Shown here piece by piece: positions 9,000 to 20,519 of a DNA stretch of 36,724 nt. The position numbers and the translations under genes are program-made. The stretch's first letter is position 1, and the number at the start of each line of letters is the position of its first letter. Source of the stretch: an uncultured Gammaproteobacteria bacterium (GTDB lineage: Bacteria; Pseudomonadota; Gammaproteobacteria; PS1; Pseudothioglobaceae); contig CALBNC010000050.1 in the NCBI GenBank assembly GCA_937896195.1, forward strand, positions 1 through 36,724, written 5' to 3'. Below the pieces are notes generated by a model that had not been told where the DNA came from, did no database searches, and saw only the letters and a list, made by a program, of their open reading frames with translations.

Positions 9000-11159
9000 T
9001 TATACTTGGTAATCAAATTCAATAGTAATCTTAGCACCATGTGGCTTCACATTGGCGGCAAATATTCGTCCATCATGCTGCTCAATAATATTTTGCACTA
9101 TGGCCATTCCCAGTCCACTACCTTTAACTTTTGTTGTGACATAAGGCTCAAAGACACGGTCTAATACCTCTTCATTAAAACCTTCGCCATTATCTGTTAC
9201 GCTCAGGCGAACTAAATGCTTCTTAGGTAAATACTGAGTGGAAATCTTCACTAGAGTTTGCTTATCAAGAGATGACTCTACTGAGTTTTTAATCAAATTA
9301 ATTAACACCCTGGAAAGACTAACTGCGTCTAATAACAATGGCGGAATATCGTCTGTTAAATCAAAAACGATCTCTAAACCTTCTTGCGAATCATATAAAG
9401 AAATGGATTGATTAATAATCTCATTTAGATGGCTTAACTTACGTTCGATTTTAGGCGTGTTGGCATAGTCAGCAAAAGCACTAACCATAAGATCCATAGA
9501 TTTTACTTGGTCAATAATAGTGTTAGTGGTTTTATCAATTATCTCTAAATCTCGACCCTCTAATGACTCCATAAATCGATTACGCAAACGTTGTGCTGAA
9601 AGCAAGATTGGTGTCAATGGATTCTTAATTTCGTGTGCCATACGAACTGCCACCTCTCCCCAGGCTGCCTTCTTTTGCGCACGATTAAGTCTGGAAATAT
9701 CTTTAATGATAATCACATAGCCCAATGTTTCACCGTGGCTTTCAAGTATAGCACCCTGGCAAGATAAAAGCAGATGACGATCTAATGAAGTTAACTCAAG
9801 ATTCTCATTCCATTCACTGTTTTTTGCTTTAAATTTTTCTGCCGTTAACGTGAATAGGGAATCCAATTCTGGATACTTATCACTGATTTTTGAACAACTA
9901 CCGCCAATAAAAGATTGCTCATCTTGAATATTAAACATTTCACCAATAATTGGATTAATAAGTCGAATATCTTTATTTTGGTCTAAAGCAATAACGCCAT
10001 AAGAATATTTGAGAATGGTTTCTAAATAAAGATTATGTGTGTCCAAGCCCTCTTGAGAGGTTTTAATTTTTCTTGACATGATATTGAACTGATTAATCAA
10101 TAAGTGCACATCATCAGTATCTTTGCTCTGCTCTATACGAACACCATAGTTACCTTGAGCAACTTCTCGAGTGGCAAGAGACAATTTATTAAGCGGTTTC
10201 ATTAGTTTTTCTATCATACGAAAAACTAACATTAATGCACTCAATACCGCTAACAAAACGGTTGAAGAAAAATCAATCATAAAACGCTTTTGAGTGATTG
10301 AAGTGTTAAGGTCTAATTTAATACCCTTAGTGCGCTTGGTAAAAGAGCTAACTTGCAATAAGAAGTTTGAAAGTCCAGGATCTGTTGCATAAACCACATC
10401 AACTGAAGAAAAGTTTTTTTCTGGCGTTCTGGTTAAGTACCGAGTGGACATCTTAACTTGAGCAACGTTCGTACCCGCATCTACAAAAATCATAGCGGGT
10501 TGTGTCGCAGGTAAAGGCTGGTCGTCTATCGCCAAACAATTAGAAACATCATCCGTTTTAGCAATGATATTTGCCTGATCGTCCAATAAGGCGATTTGAC
10601 ACGCCCAACCCTTGTCAATCAACCCTTCTAAAAATGCCTGCATACTCATTTTATAATTTTCTGAATCTTTCCTAAAATTACCAAATGAGGTGATTAGTGT
10701 TAATACTCGCTTAGTTTGCTCGGTATAGCGCTCAACTCTAACCTGGTCTATGCCTTCATATAAGCCATCTACTTGTTGAATAAATTTTTTGTTAAAACTA
10801 TCAAAGGCGTTTTCAGATTCGGCCACATTGTTTTGAATAGTCTGAAATGAAAACATATAAAACGACAAAACTGGCACAATCACCAGCATAGGAACAATTT
10901 TAATAAATGACCAAGTAAATTTTGAGCCAACAATATCGCTACCTATATCACGCTTTAATCGGTTCACATCTGTATAAATATAATAAACAGCTATCACACT
11001 TAATGCAATGTTATAAGTCACTAAATAAGCCCACCAGCTACTAATCAACTCCGGATTTAAGCCTAAGTAAAACGTGCCTGAAATAGAAATTAAGAAGACT
11101 GCTGCCCAAAACCAGACAGGTGGTGACTTTATAAAGCTTTTTTGTTGACGAGTAGTCAT
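9000..11159 (-). CDS. ntrY: NtrY-like membrane sensor histidine kinase
   Basis: Sensor kinase of 719 aa. Two N-terminal membrane segments (about 15-60) are followed by another at about 88-108 (IVPMLVIVPVLSFYMFSF), a periplasmic region of about 170 residues, then a membrane segment near 295-315 (VLLAVLSALMLVF). HAMP (EKLMKPLNKLSLATREVAQG), a PAS domain (about 375-490), HisKA with phospho-acceptor H509 (RMAHEIKNPLTP), and HATPase_c follow. N-box is INLIKNSVESS, G1 is VTDNGEGF, G2 is KGSGLGMAI. This order is that of NtrY. NtrY-NtrX with trkA-trkH downstream is a recurrent arrangement in beta/gammaproteobacteria. The stimulus is not known from sequence. Confidence 0.9.
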   Translation of the reverse strand: MTTRQQKSFIKSPPVWFWAAVFLISISGTFYLGLNPELISSWWAYLVTYNIALSVIAVYYIYTDVNRLKRDIGSDIVGSKFTWSFIKIVPMLVIVPVLSFYMFSFQTIQNNVAESENAFDSFNKKFIQQVDGLYEGIDQVRVERYTEQTKRVLTLITSFGNFRKDSENYKMSMQAFLEGLIDKGWACQIALLDDQANIIAKTDDVSNCLAIDDQPLPATQPAMIFVDAGTNVAQVKMSTRYLTRTPEKNFSSVDVVYATDPGLSNFLLQVSSFTKRTKGIKLDLNTSITQKRFMIDFSSTVLLAVLSALMLVFRMIEKLMKPLNKLSLATREVAQGNYGVRIEQSKDTDDVHLLINQFNIMSRKIKTSQEGLDTHNLYLETILKYSYGVIALDQNKDIRLINPIIGEMFNIQDEQSFIGGSCSKISDKYPELDSLFTLTAEKFKAKNSEWNENLELTSLDRHLLLSCQGAILESHGETLGYVIIIKDISRLNRAQKKAAWGEVAVRMAHEIKNPLTPILLSAQRLRNRFMESLEGRDLEIIDKTTNTIIDQVKSMDLMVSAFADYANTPKIERKLSHLNEIINQSISLYDSQEGLEIVFDLTDDIPPLLLDAVSLSRVLINLIKNSVESSLDKQTLVKISTQYLPKKHLVRLSVTDNGEGFNEEVLDRVFEPYVTTKVKGSGLGMAIVQNIIEQHDGRIFAANVKPHGAKITIEFDYQV

Positions 11160-11210
11160 TGACTGTTCTTAAATGGTTAGCTAATTATTTAGAATTATCT
11201 CATAAATAAA

Positions 11211-11239
11211 CCGACAGTATCATTACTTGTTGCTAAAAT
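11211..11239 (+). promoter_or_regulatory. Putative promoter placing the rnd transcript start at or next to the ATG
   Basis: CCGACA (11211-11216) is followed after 17 bp by TAAAAT (11234-11239), matching sigma-70 hexamers at 4/6 and 5/6 with ideal spacing. The -10 ends 6 bp before the rnd ATG at 11246, so transcription from it would begin near the start codon and give a leaderless mRNA. No Shine-Dalgarno is visible upstream of this ATG. Confidence 0.4.
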
Positions 11240-11245
11240 ACAACA

Positions 11246-12289
11246 ATGATTCAAACGCAACAGCAATTAACCAATTTTTTAAACGCTATTAAGACAGATA
11301 CGCATTTAGCAATTGATACCGAATTTAAACGTATTGATACTTTTTATCCTATTTTATGTCTGGTGCAAATAGCTACAAAAAGTGCTGTTGATTGCATCGA
11401 CATTCTAGCCATTGAAAATCTTGAACCGCTTTTTGACAAGCTTTATCAAAAAGATAGCATTTGGATTGTTCACGCTGCCCGTCAAGATATTGAAGCCTTA
11501 TACTATTTATCTAAAAGACTTCCAAGCCAGCTATTTGATACTCAAATCGCTGCTCACTTCCTTAATCATCCAGCTCAGATATCTTACCAAAATCTTACTG
11601 AAATTTTACAAGGCGTTTTATTGGATAAGGCTTATACAAGACTTGACTGGACAACGCGCCCTCTGCCTGAAGAAGCTATTGAATATGCGCTTGATGACGT
11701 GCGCTATTTGATTAAAAATTACTCGCAATTGATTGAGCAGCTAACCCAAGAGCAAAAGCTTGACTGGCTAATGGCAGATGGCTTAGAATTATCAAATATT
11801 AACTTATACTTGCCAAATCTTGACCAGGCATGGAAAAAAGTTAAAGGCTTGTCACGCCTTCCAAAGAGTATTCATCAGAAAGCTGCACATTTAGCTGCTT
11901 GGCGAGAATCTCAAGCTATAGATAACAATAAACCTAGAAAATGGATTATGAGTGATGATCAATTAATTAATTACAGCCTTAACAAAACAAAAATGCCTGA
12001 CCAAGATAAAACAACTTTTAGTGAATTTTTATCTCGACAAGCGCAACTCACACAACAGCGTATTCAAATTGATACACATCAGGCGCCTAGTAAAAGTGAA
12101 AATAAGCAAAAAAATGAACTTCAAATACTCATTAAAAAAATCGCAGTTCAGTATAATCTAGATGAAGCAATCATTGCTAATGATAAAACATTGATTAAAT
12201 TTATTCGTAGCAATCAATCCGTCAACTTTTTTACTGGTTGGCGCTATCATATTTTAAAAGAGGAGTTGGAAAATGCAAAACAGTCTTAA
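11246..12289 (+). CDS. rnd: Ribonuclease D
   Basis: 3'-5' exoribonuclease that trims tRNA and other stable RNA 3' ends. The DEDDy exonuclease domain is intact: AIDTEFKR (D24, E26), [10 protein letters not shown] (third acidic residue) and YALDDVRYL (Tyr and final Asp). An HRDC nucleic-acid-binding domain follows from about 205 ([20 protein letters not shown]), then a weaker second helical repeat. Length 347 aa against 375 in E. coli. Divergent from ntrY with an 86-bp gap; its 3' end overlaps ppa by 17 bp. The first ATG is used because no in-frame start lies upstream in the gap. Confidence 0.95.
   Translation: MIQTQQQLTNFLNAIKTDTHLAIDTEFKRIDTFYPILCLVQIATKSAVDCIDILAIENLEPLFDKLYQKDSIWIVHAARQDIEALYYLSKRLPSQLFDTQIAAHFLNHPAQISYQNLTEILQGVLLDKAYTRLDWTTRPLPEEAIEYALDDVRYLIKNYSQLIEQLTQEQKLDWLMADGLELSNINLYLPNLDQAWKKVKGLSRLPKSIHQKAAHLAAWRESQAIDNNKPRKWIMSDDQLINYSLNKTKMPDQDKTTFSEFLSRQAQLTQQRIQIDTHQAPSKSENKQKNELQILIKKIAVQYNLDEAIIANDKTLIKFIRSNQSVNFFTGWRYHILKEELENAKQS
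12261..12265 (+). promoter_or_regulatory. Shine-Dalgarno for ppa inside rnd
   Basis: AGGAG lies 7 bp before the ppa ATG at 12273 and within the last codons of rnd. It fixes the ppa start and supports the 17-bp overlap between the two genes. Confidence 0.75.
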
Positions 12290-12803
12290 ACCCGTATCAG
12301 CAGGAAATCTACCTGATGAAATTAATGTTATTATTGAAATCCCGGCACATTCATCGCCGGTAAAGTACGAAATCGATAAAGAAACTGGTGCTATGTTTGT
12401 TGATCGCTTTATTTCTACGCCAATGTTCTACCCATGTAACTACGGTTTTGTACCAGAAACATTAGCAGATGATGGTGATCCAGCTGACGTATTAGTAATT
12501 ACTCCTTATCCACTCATTCATGATTCAGTCATTACAGCTCGCCCAATTGGTGTTCTTCGTATGACTGATGAAGCGGGTAAAGATTCTAAAATTTTAGCTG
12601 TGCCTACTGATAAGCTTTGTAAATCGTATCATGATATCAAAGGTATTAATGATGTAGGTGCAACACTTAAAGATCAAATCGAGCATTTCTTTCGTTACTA
12701 CAAAGATTTAGATGATGGTAAGTGGGTTGAAATTGATGGTTGGGGTGATGCTGCTGAAGCAAAAAAAGAGCTTCAAGAATCTTTTGATGCATATAAGCCT
12801 TAG
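12273..12803 (+). CDS. ppa: Inorganic pyrophosphatase (family I)
   Basis: Cytoplasmic, Mg-dependent enzyme that hydrolyses pyrophosphate released by biosynthesis. The family I signature [10 protein letters not shown] (about 67-76) carries the metal-binding aspartates. [21 protein letters not shown] holds the conserved Glu/Lys residues near the N-terminus, and [18 protein letters not shown] is typical of the bacterial soluble form. Length 176 aa equals E. coli Ppa. It sits between rnd and rsmD in a plus-strand run and has its own good ribosome binding site, so it may be made at a higher level than its neighbours. Confidence 0.97.
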   Translation: MQNSLKPVSAGNLPDEINVIIEIPAHSSPVKYEIDKETGAMFVDRFISTPMFYPCNYGFVPETLADDGDPADVLVITPYPLIHDSVITARPIGVLRMTDEAGKDSKILAVPTDKLCKSYHDIKGINDVGATLKDQIEHFFRYYKDLDDGKWVEIDGWGDAAEAKKELQESFDAYKP

Positions 12804-12806
12804 CCG

Positions 12807-13382
12807 TTGATTCAAGCCACCAACAATTTTCAAATTATTGGTGGTGAGCATCGAGGTAGAAAGTTTAACTTTCCAGATGCACCAGGGCTAAGACCCACGC
12901 CTAACAAAGTTCGAGAAACCTTATTCAACTGGATTCAGTTCAAGTCCAGTAATAAGGTTTTTTTGGATTTGTTCGCAGGTAGTGGTGCACTGGGTTTTGA
13001 AGCGCTTTCTCGAGGTGCTAGAAAAGTTATCAGCATTGAAAAAGATTCAGGTGCCTTTAAAAGTTTAGAAAAAAATCGGAAAAACCTAAGATCCGACAAA
13101 ATCCAAATTATTAACACCGATGCTTTGGACTTTTTAAGCAATAAAACCACTCAAGTCTTTGATTTCGTCTTACTTGATCCGCCTTTTCATCAAAAACTAC
13201 TAGAAAAAGCACTCAAAAGACTTTCAAAAGGTGGTTTTTTAGCATTAGGCAGTCAAATATATATAGAATCTGAATTTGAAATAACTGATGATTTCTTAAA
13301 TCAAGAAATTTCGCAAAAAATCAAAATCAACAAACAAAAACGCTCAGGACAAGTACACTACTGCTTAATTGAAGTATTATGA
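12807..13382 (+). CDS. rsmD: 16S rRNA (guanine-966-N2)-methyltransferase RsmD
   Basis: Methylates N2 of G966 of 16S rRNA in the assembled 30S subunit. Family blocks: IIGGEHRGRKFNFPD, GLRPTPNKVRETLFNW, the SAM motif FLDLFAGSGALGFEALSRGA, and the catalytic motif IV LLDPPF. The 191-aa length is near the E. coli 198. The start is a TTG 3 bp after the ppa stop; the protein aligns from its first residues with the family, and there is no in-frame ATG before the conserved block. No clear ribosome binding site, so coupling to ppa translation is likely. rsmD beside coaD is a common bacterial arrangement. Confidence 0.95.
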   Translation: MIQATNNFQIIGGEHRGRKFNFPDAPGLRPTPNKVRETLFNWIQFKSSNKVFLDLFAGSGALGFEALSRGARKVISIEKDSGAFKSLEKNRKNLRSDKIQIINTDALDFLSNKTTQVFDFVLLDPPFHQKLLEKALKRLSKGGFLALGSQIYIESEFEITDDFLNQEISQKIKINKQKRSGQVHYCLIEVL

Positions 13383-13407
13383 ATCCAATTAACCACTAAA
13401 ACACCTT

Positions 13408-13887
13408 ATGACAAAAAAAATTGCTATTTATCCAGGTTCATTTGATCCGATCACCAATGGACACATTGATCTTATCAAGCGTGCGAGCAAACTATTTGAC
13501 GAGGTTGTTGTTGGCATTACTCAAAATAGTAAAAAAACAGCCTTCATAAGTATTGATGAGCGCATCAGCTTAACTAGCGAAATTTTAAAAGATATTAATA
13601 ATGTCAAAGTATTAAGCTTTAATACATTATTAGTCGATTTTGCTGAAGAGCAAAATGCTCAAGTGATTTTGCGTGGATTGCGAGCTGTAAGCGATTTTGA
13701 ATACGAATTCCAATTGTCTGGCATGAATAAACATCTAAATTCAAATATTGAAACCCTGTTTATGACGCCAGCAGAGCAATATGCCAACATCTCCTCTTCA
13801 CTGGTTCGAGAGATTTTATCTCTTGGCGGTGATATCAGCCACTTTGTCCCTATCTCGGTCGAAACCCTACTAAAAGAACGTCTTTAA
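13408..13887 (+). CDS. coaD: Phosphopantetheine adenylyltransferase
   Basis: Joins 4'-phosphopantetheine and ATP to form dephospho-CoA, the fourth step of CoA synthesis. Nucleotidyltransferase motif YPGSFDPITNGHIDLI (about 8-23) with the T/HxGH signature, then LRGLRAVSDFEYEFQ (about 91-105) and the C-terminal ISSSLVREI. Length 159 aa equals E. coli CoaD. It follows rsmD by 25 bp and is followed by the dnaK heat-shock promoter. The first CoA step is provided by coaX elsewhere in this window. Confidence 0.97.
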   Translation: MTKKIAIYPGSFDPITNGHIDLIKRASKLFDEVVVGITQNSKKTAFISIDERISLTSEILKDINNVKVLSFNTLLVDFAEEQNAQVILRGLRAVSDFEYEFQLSGMNKHLNSNIETLFMTPAEQYANISSSLVREILSLGGDISHFVPISVETLLKERL

Positions 13888-13906
13888 TTTTTTTTAACCT
13901 TTTCTG

Positions 13907-13934
13907 CTTGAATTAAAAACACTCATCCCTATAT
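13907..13934 (+). promoter_or_regulatory. Sigma-32-type heat-shock promoter of dnaK
   Basis: CTTGAAT (13907-13913) and CCCTATAT (13927-13934) are separated by 13 bp, a close match to the sigma-32 consensus CTTGAAA-N11-16-CCCCATNT. It lies about 33 bp upstream of the dnaK ATG. TTGAAT with TATATA 16 bp on (13930-13935) could also be read by sigma-70. The -10 is half of the 12-bp perfect palindrome CCCTATATAGGG (13927-13938). Confidence 0.75.
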
Positions 13935-13967
13935 AGGGTGTATATCAAATTACAAGGAGTAAGAAAA

Positions 13968-15878
13968 ATGTCAAAAATTATAGGTATTGACTTAGGAACA
14001 ACCAATTCATGTGTGGCCATTATGGATGGTGGCACGGTTAAAATTATTGAAAACTCAGAGGGCGATCGCACAACCCCGTCCATTGTTGCTTTTCCAAAAG
14101 ATTCTGATGAAGTTTTAGTTGGTCAATCCGCTAAGCGTCAAGCGGTCACAAACCCTGAAAATACATTGTATGCAATTAAGCGTTTAATTGGTCGTCGTTT
14201 CGATGAGGAGGCTGTTCAAAAAGATATTGATCTTGTTCCGTACAAAATTGTTAAAGCAGACAATGGCGATGCTTGGGTTGAAGTTAAAGGCAAAAAAATG
14301 GCTGCTCCTGAAATCTCAGCAAAAATTATTGCTAAGATGAAGAAAACAGCTGAAGACTACTTAGGTGAAACTGTTACTGAAGCAGTGATCACTGTTCCAG
14401 CATACTTTAACGATTCACAACGTCAAGCGACTAAAGATGCTGGCAAGATTGCTGGTCTTAACGTTAAACGTATTATTAACGAGCCAACAGCGGCAGCATT
14501 AGCTTACGGTTTAGACAAATTAGTCGGTGACAAAACAGTTGCTGTTTACGATCTAGGTGGTGGTACATTTGACGTATCTATCATTGAAATGGAAGATGTT
14601 GATGGTGAGAAGCACTTTGAAGTATTATCAACCAATGGTGATACTTTCTTGGGTGGTGAAGACTTTGATCAAAGAATTATTTCATACCTAGTAGAAGAAT
14701 TCGACAAAGAACAAGGTGTTAACTTAAAGAACGACCCAATGGCACTTCAGCGCTTAAAAGAAGCAGCAGAAAAAGCTAAAATCGAATTATCATCTTCTGA
14801 GCAAACAGAAGTTAACCTACCTTACGTGACAGCTGATGCTTCTGGTCCTAAGCACATGAACATCAAAATTACACGTGCAAAGCTTGAATCATTAGTAGCG
14901 GATCTTATTCAGCGTTCGATTGACCCATGTCAAGTCGCGCTAGATGATGCTAAGCTTACGGCTAGTGACATTGATGAGGTTATCATTGTTGGTGGTTCAA
15001 CAAGAATGCCTAAAGTACGAGAAAAAGTTAAAGAATTTTTTGGCAAAGAGCCTAAGAAAGATGTTAACCCTGATGAGGCAGTTGCTATGGGTGCTGCAAT
15101 TCAGGCAGGTGTATTAGGTGGTGATGTTAAAGATGTATTGTTACTTGATGTCACCCCATTATCTTTAGGTATTGAGACAATGGGTGGTGTAATGACTAAG
15201 CTTATCGAGAAAAATACAACCATTCCTACGAATGCTTCTCAAACTTTCTCAACAGCAGCAGATAACCAATCAGCAGTAACAGTTCACGTCTTACAAGGTG
15301 AGCGTGAAATAGCCAGTGCCAATAAGTCACTAGGTCAATTCAACCTAGAAGGTATTGATTCAGCGCCTAAAGGAACACCGCAAATTGAAGTCACTTTAGA
15401 TATTGACTCTGATGGTATTTTGAATGTTTCTGCTAAAGATAAAAATACAGGCAAAGAGCAATCAATCACCATTAAGGCCTCTAGTGGTTTAAGTGATGAA
15501 GAAGTTGAAAAAATGATTAAAGATGCTGAAGCAAATGCTGATGAAGATAAGAAATTCCAAGAACTAGTCACTTCTAAAAACATGGCAGACTCTTTGATTT
15601 ATTCAACTAAGAAAACATTAGAAGAGCTTAAAGAAGAAGTTTCTGAAGATGAAAAGACAGCTATTGAAGCAGCAATTACCGATCTTGAAAAAGCAATTAA
15701 AAGCGACGACAAAGAAGCAATTGATAGCAAGTCACAAGCATTAACGCAGAAAGCTCAACCATTAGCTGAAAAAGCACAAGCTAAAGCTGGTGCAGCAGAT
15801 GGCGGTGCTTCTGAAGCAGCCGATGCAGGTGATGATGTAGTTGATGCAGATTTTGAAGAAGTTAAAGACGACAAGTAA
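13968..15878 (+). CDS. dnaK: Chaperone DnaK (Hsp70)
   Basis: ATP-dependent folding chaperone working with DnaJ and GrpE. The nucleotide-binding domain starts [15 protein letters not shown] and contains [14 protein letters not shown] and [12 protein letters not shown]. The linker [15 protein letters not shown] leads to the substrate-binding domain and lid, ending in the conserved acidic [11 protein letters not shown] tail. I use the ATG at 13968, not the ORF-track GTG at 13938: the family begins at MSKIIGID, and AAGGAG (13954-13959) is 8 bp upstream of this ATG. The product is 636 aa, as in other gammaproteobacteria. grpE is not upstream; coaD is. A terminator follows before dnaJ. Confidence 0.98.
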   Translation: MSKIIGIDLGTTNSCVAIMDGGTVKIIENSEGDRTTPSIVAFPKDSDEVLVGQSAKRQAVTNPENTLYAIKRLIGRRFDEEAVQKDIDLVPYKIVKADNGDAWVEVKGKKMAAPEISAKIIAKMKKTAEDYLGETVTEAVITVPAYFNDSQRQATKDAGKIAGLNVKRIINEPTAAALAYGLDKLVGDKTVAVYDLGGGTFDVSIIEMEDVDGEKHFEVLSTNGDTFLGGEDFDQRIISYLVEEFDKEQGVNLKNDPMALQRLKEAAEKAKIELSSSEQTEVNLPYVTADASGPKHMNIKITRAKLESLVADLIQRSIDPCQVALDDAKLTASDIDEVIIVGGSTRMPKVREKVKEFFGKEPKKDVNPDEAVAMGAAIQAGVLGGDVKDVLLLDVTPLSLGIETMGGVMTKLIEKNTTIPTNASQTFSTAADNQSAVTVHVLQGEREIASANKSLGQFNLEGIDSAPKGTPQIEVTLDIDSDGILNVSAKDKNTGKEQSITIKASSGLSDEEVEKMIKDAEANADEDKKFQELVTSKNMADSLIYSTKKTLEELKEEVSEDEKTAIEAAITDLEKAIKSDDKEAIDSKSQALTQKAQPLAEKAQAKAGAADGGASEAADAGDDVVDADFEEVKDDK

Positions 15879-15902
15879 TCTTTAAGATTTAAATCAATTA
15901 CT

Positions 15903-15940
15903 AACCTTCTTCAGATCTCAGAATTTGAAGAAGGTTTTTT
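15903..15940 (+). terminator. Intrinsic terminator/attenuator between dnaK and dnaJ
   Basis: An 11-bp perfect stem, AACCTTCTTCA (15903-15913) with TGAAGAAGGTT (15926-15936), a 12-nt loop and a run of six T from 15935. It sits 24 bp after the dnaK stop and 21 bp before dnaJ. It would lower dnaJ expression relative to dnaK if partial. Confidence 0.85.
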
Positions 15941-15960
15941 AACTTTACATAAGGTAGCTC

Positions 15961-18358
<2,398 letters not shown>

Positions 18359-18393
18359 ACTAAGCTTTAATTTATTTAATACACTACAACTGA

Positions 18394-19641
18394 TTGGAAT
18401 CACTTTCGACTTTCTGGCTTAGTATCTTGTTATTTGGTTTGATACTAGCCTCTGCTTTCTTCTCATCTGCTGAAACCTCAATGATGGCAATTAATCGCTA
18501 TCGTCTGAAAGCTTTAAGCCTGACTAATAAAAATGCAAAAAGAACTGAGCATTTACTGCAGGACACAGATCATCTAATTGGCACCATCCTACTCGGTAAC
18601 AACTTTGTTAATATCTTTGCCTCTAGTGTTGCAACTATTTTGGCTATTAAACTCTGGGGAGAAGACTCCATTTTCCTTGCATCATTGACACTTACTTTTG
18701 TCATTTTGGTATTTGCAGAAACCACGCCTAAAACTTTTGCCGCCAAAAACCCTGAGAAAATAGCCCTCCCTGCTTCTATAATAATCAAATTTTTGATTAC
18801 GCTATTCAAGCCTTTTGTTTGGACGATTGCGCAACTTTCAAAGCTCATCTTAAGGCTTTTTGGTATTCATACTGATCAACAAAATAACAACATTAGTTCT
18901 GAAGAATTACGCATGGTAGTAAATGACGCCAAACCCATTATTGCTTCAAATTATCAAAAGATGTTGCTTAATATTATCGACCTAGAAAAAGTTAAGGTTG
19001 AAGATATTATGATTCCTAGACATGAGTTAATTAGTGTGGACATTAACAAGCCAGATGAAATCCTAAAGCAACTTGAGCGCATTCAGCATACACGCTTACT
19101 TACTTACGATAATTCTAGTGATAACATTACAGGTGTTTTACACATGAGAGATGTTGTAAATCTCTACGCTAAAGGGGAATTTAACATAGACAATGTTTTG
19201 TCGCTAGTTCGCGCCCCATATTTTGTGCCAGAAGGCACTTCTCTTGCACATCAGCTTGAACATTTTCAAACACAAAAAAAACGCTTAGGCCTTATTGTCG
19301 ACGAATATGGAGAGGTTCGAGGTTTAATTGTACTTGAAGATATCTTAGAGGAGATTGTTGGCCAATTTACCTCAAATCAAAATGAACGCCTTGATGAAGT
19401 TAGTCTACAAGACGACGGGAGTTATTTGGTTGATCCTAGAATCAGTGTGCGAGAGTTGAATGCACTACTTAGTGCTAAACTACCAACCTCAAGAGCTAAA
19501 ACATTAAATGGCCTTATTTTAGAAGAATTACAAGCTATTCCAGAGCGCGACGTTAGTCTAAAAATTGGGAAAATATTGGTAGAGATCTTACAAATTTCTG
19601 ATAAGACCATAAAATTAGTTAAGCTTACCAAGCTAGATTAA
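18394..19641 (+). CDS. CNNM/CBS-domain membrane protein (CorB/YfjD-like)
   Basis: Membrane protein of the HlyC/CorC family, whose members are linked to Mg2+/Co2+ transport and resistance. A DUF21/CNNM membrane domain (about 1-150) has LILASAFFSSAETSMMAINRYR and ETTPKTFAAKNPEKIA; a CBS pair (about 190-310) includes VEDIMIPRHELISVD and LIVDEYGEVRGLIVLEDILEEIVG; a CorC_HlyC domain (about 325-410) closes it. At 415 aa it resembles E. coli YfjD (CorB). The start is a TTG without obvious ribosome binding site; the next ATG (18481) would remove the first membrane helix, so TTG is preferred. The 3' end overlaps convergent psd by 9 bp. Mg/Co specificity is inference only. Confidence 0.88.
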   Translation: MESLSTFWLSILLFGLILASAFFSSAETSMMAINRYRLKALSLTNKNAKRTEHLLQDTDHLIGTILLGNNFVNIFASSVATILAIKLWGEDSIFLASLTLTFVILVFAETTPKTFAAKNPEKIALPASIIIKFLITLFKPFVWTIAQLSKLILRLFGIHTDQQNNNISSEELRMVVNDAKPIIASNYQKMLLNIIDLEKVKVEDIMIPRHELISVDINKPDEILKQLERIQHTRLLTYDNSSDNITGVLHMRDVVNLYAKGEFNIDNVLSLVRAPYFVPEGTSLAHQLEHFQTQKKRLGLIVDEYGEVRGLIVLEDILEEIVGQFTSNQNERLDEVSLQDDGSYLVDPRISVRELNALLSAKLPTSRAKTLNGLILEELQAIPERDVSLKIGKILVEILQISDKTIKLVKLTKLD

Positions 19642-20445
19642 AGACTCACCCATTCGAACTATTTGTCCAGCACTCAAATTTAACTTACTCTCTTGATTTG
19701 GCATCAACATAACAATGGTTGAGCCCATATTAAAACGCCCCATTTCCTCACCTTTTTTAAGCTCAATATTTTGATTTGTATAGTCAAAATTCTGAACTTT
19801 CTTCTGATAAGGTGGATTAATTTGACCTTCCCAAACTGTCTGCATAGAGCCCACAAAAATAGCACCCACCAGTACAAAAGCACATAAGCCAAACTGAGTC
19901 TGGAAATAGCACACAACCCGCTCATTTCTTGCAAAAAGATTATCAACACCTTCCACAGTCGCCTTATTTACCGAGAACAAATCACCAGGAATATAATCCA
20001 TAGATACTAACTTACCGTCAAAAGGCATATGAATACGGTGATAGTCTTTGGGTGACAGATAGATTGTAGAAAAATAGCCTGACTCAAATTGATTCGCTCT
20101 ATAGTCTCCACCTAGTAACGCTGAAACGGTGTAATAATGATTTTTTGCTTGAAAAATAGTGGCATGACTAATCTCACCAGATTGTGATACAGTCCCATCA
20201 ACAGGGCATACAATATTAGCAGAACCAATTTTACGTGCCTCTGGTTTTAAGGCGCGAGTAAAGAAATCATTAAAGTGCTGATAATCTTCTACTTTTTCTC
20301 GAACTGCTTCAGATAGATTTACCTGATATGATTTAACAAACCAATGTGTAAATTTATTTTTAAGCCAAATATTTTCAAGTCGAGCGAAACGAAACATAAG
20401 CTTTGATAGCGAATGCTGGGGAATAATATATTGCCACCAAATCAT
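19633..20445 (-). CDS. psd: Phosphatidylserine decarboxylase proenzyme (class I)
   Basis: Inner-membrane pyruvoyl enzyme converting phosphatidylserine to phosphatidylethanolamine. The N-terminus WWQYIIPQHSLSKLMFRFA is typical. VCPVDGTVS and YLSPKDYHRIHMP hold the catalytic Asp and His residues. The self-cleavage site reads FNMGST (residues 238-243), with cleavage between G241 and S242. E. coli and most class I enzymes have LGST, so this is a conservative Met-for-Leu variant. Length 270 aa is somewhat shorter than E. coli (322). It follows proS by 74 bp on the same strand; AAGG lies about 8 bp before the ATG. Confidence 0.94.
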   Translation of the reverse strand: MIWWQYIIPQHSLSKLMFRFARLENIWLKNKFTHWFVKSYQVNLSEAVREKVEDYQHFNDFFTRALKPEARKIGSANIVCPVDGTVSQSGEISHATIFQAKNHYYTVSALLGGDYRANQFESGYFSTIYLSPKDYHRIHMPFDGKLVSMDYIPGDLFSVNKATVEGVDNLFARNERVVCYFQTQFGLCAFVLVGAIFVGSMQTVWEGQINPPYQKKVQNFDYTNQNIELKKGEEMGRFNMGSTIVMLMPNQESKLNLSAGQIVRMGESLI

Positions 20446-20519
20446 AATTTTTTTCCTTACCTGGTTCTATTAAAAAATTTTACTACTCAGTATCTCAATA
20501 TAAGAGAAAGTAGATAAAT

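Noticed and set aside
13938-13967. GTG start for dnaK giving 10 extra residues ([10 protein letters not shown])
   Set aside because: The GTG overlaps the promoter palindrome, the extra residues are not in DnaK, and AAGGAG is placed correctly for the ATG at 13968.
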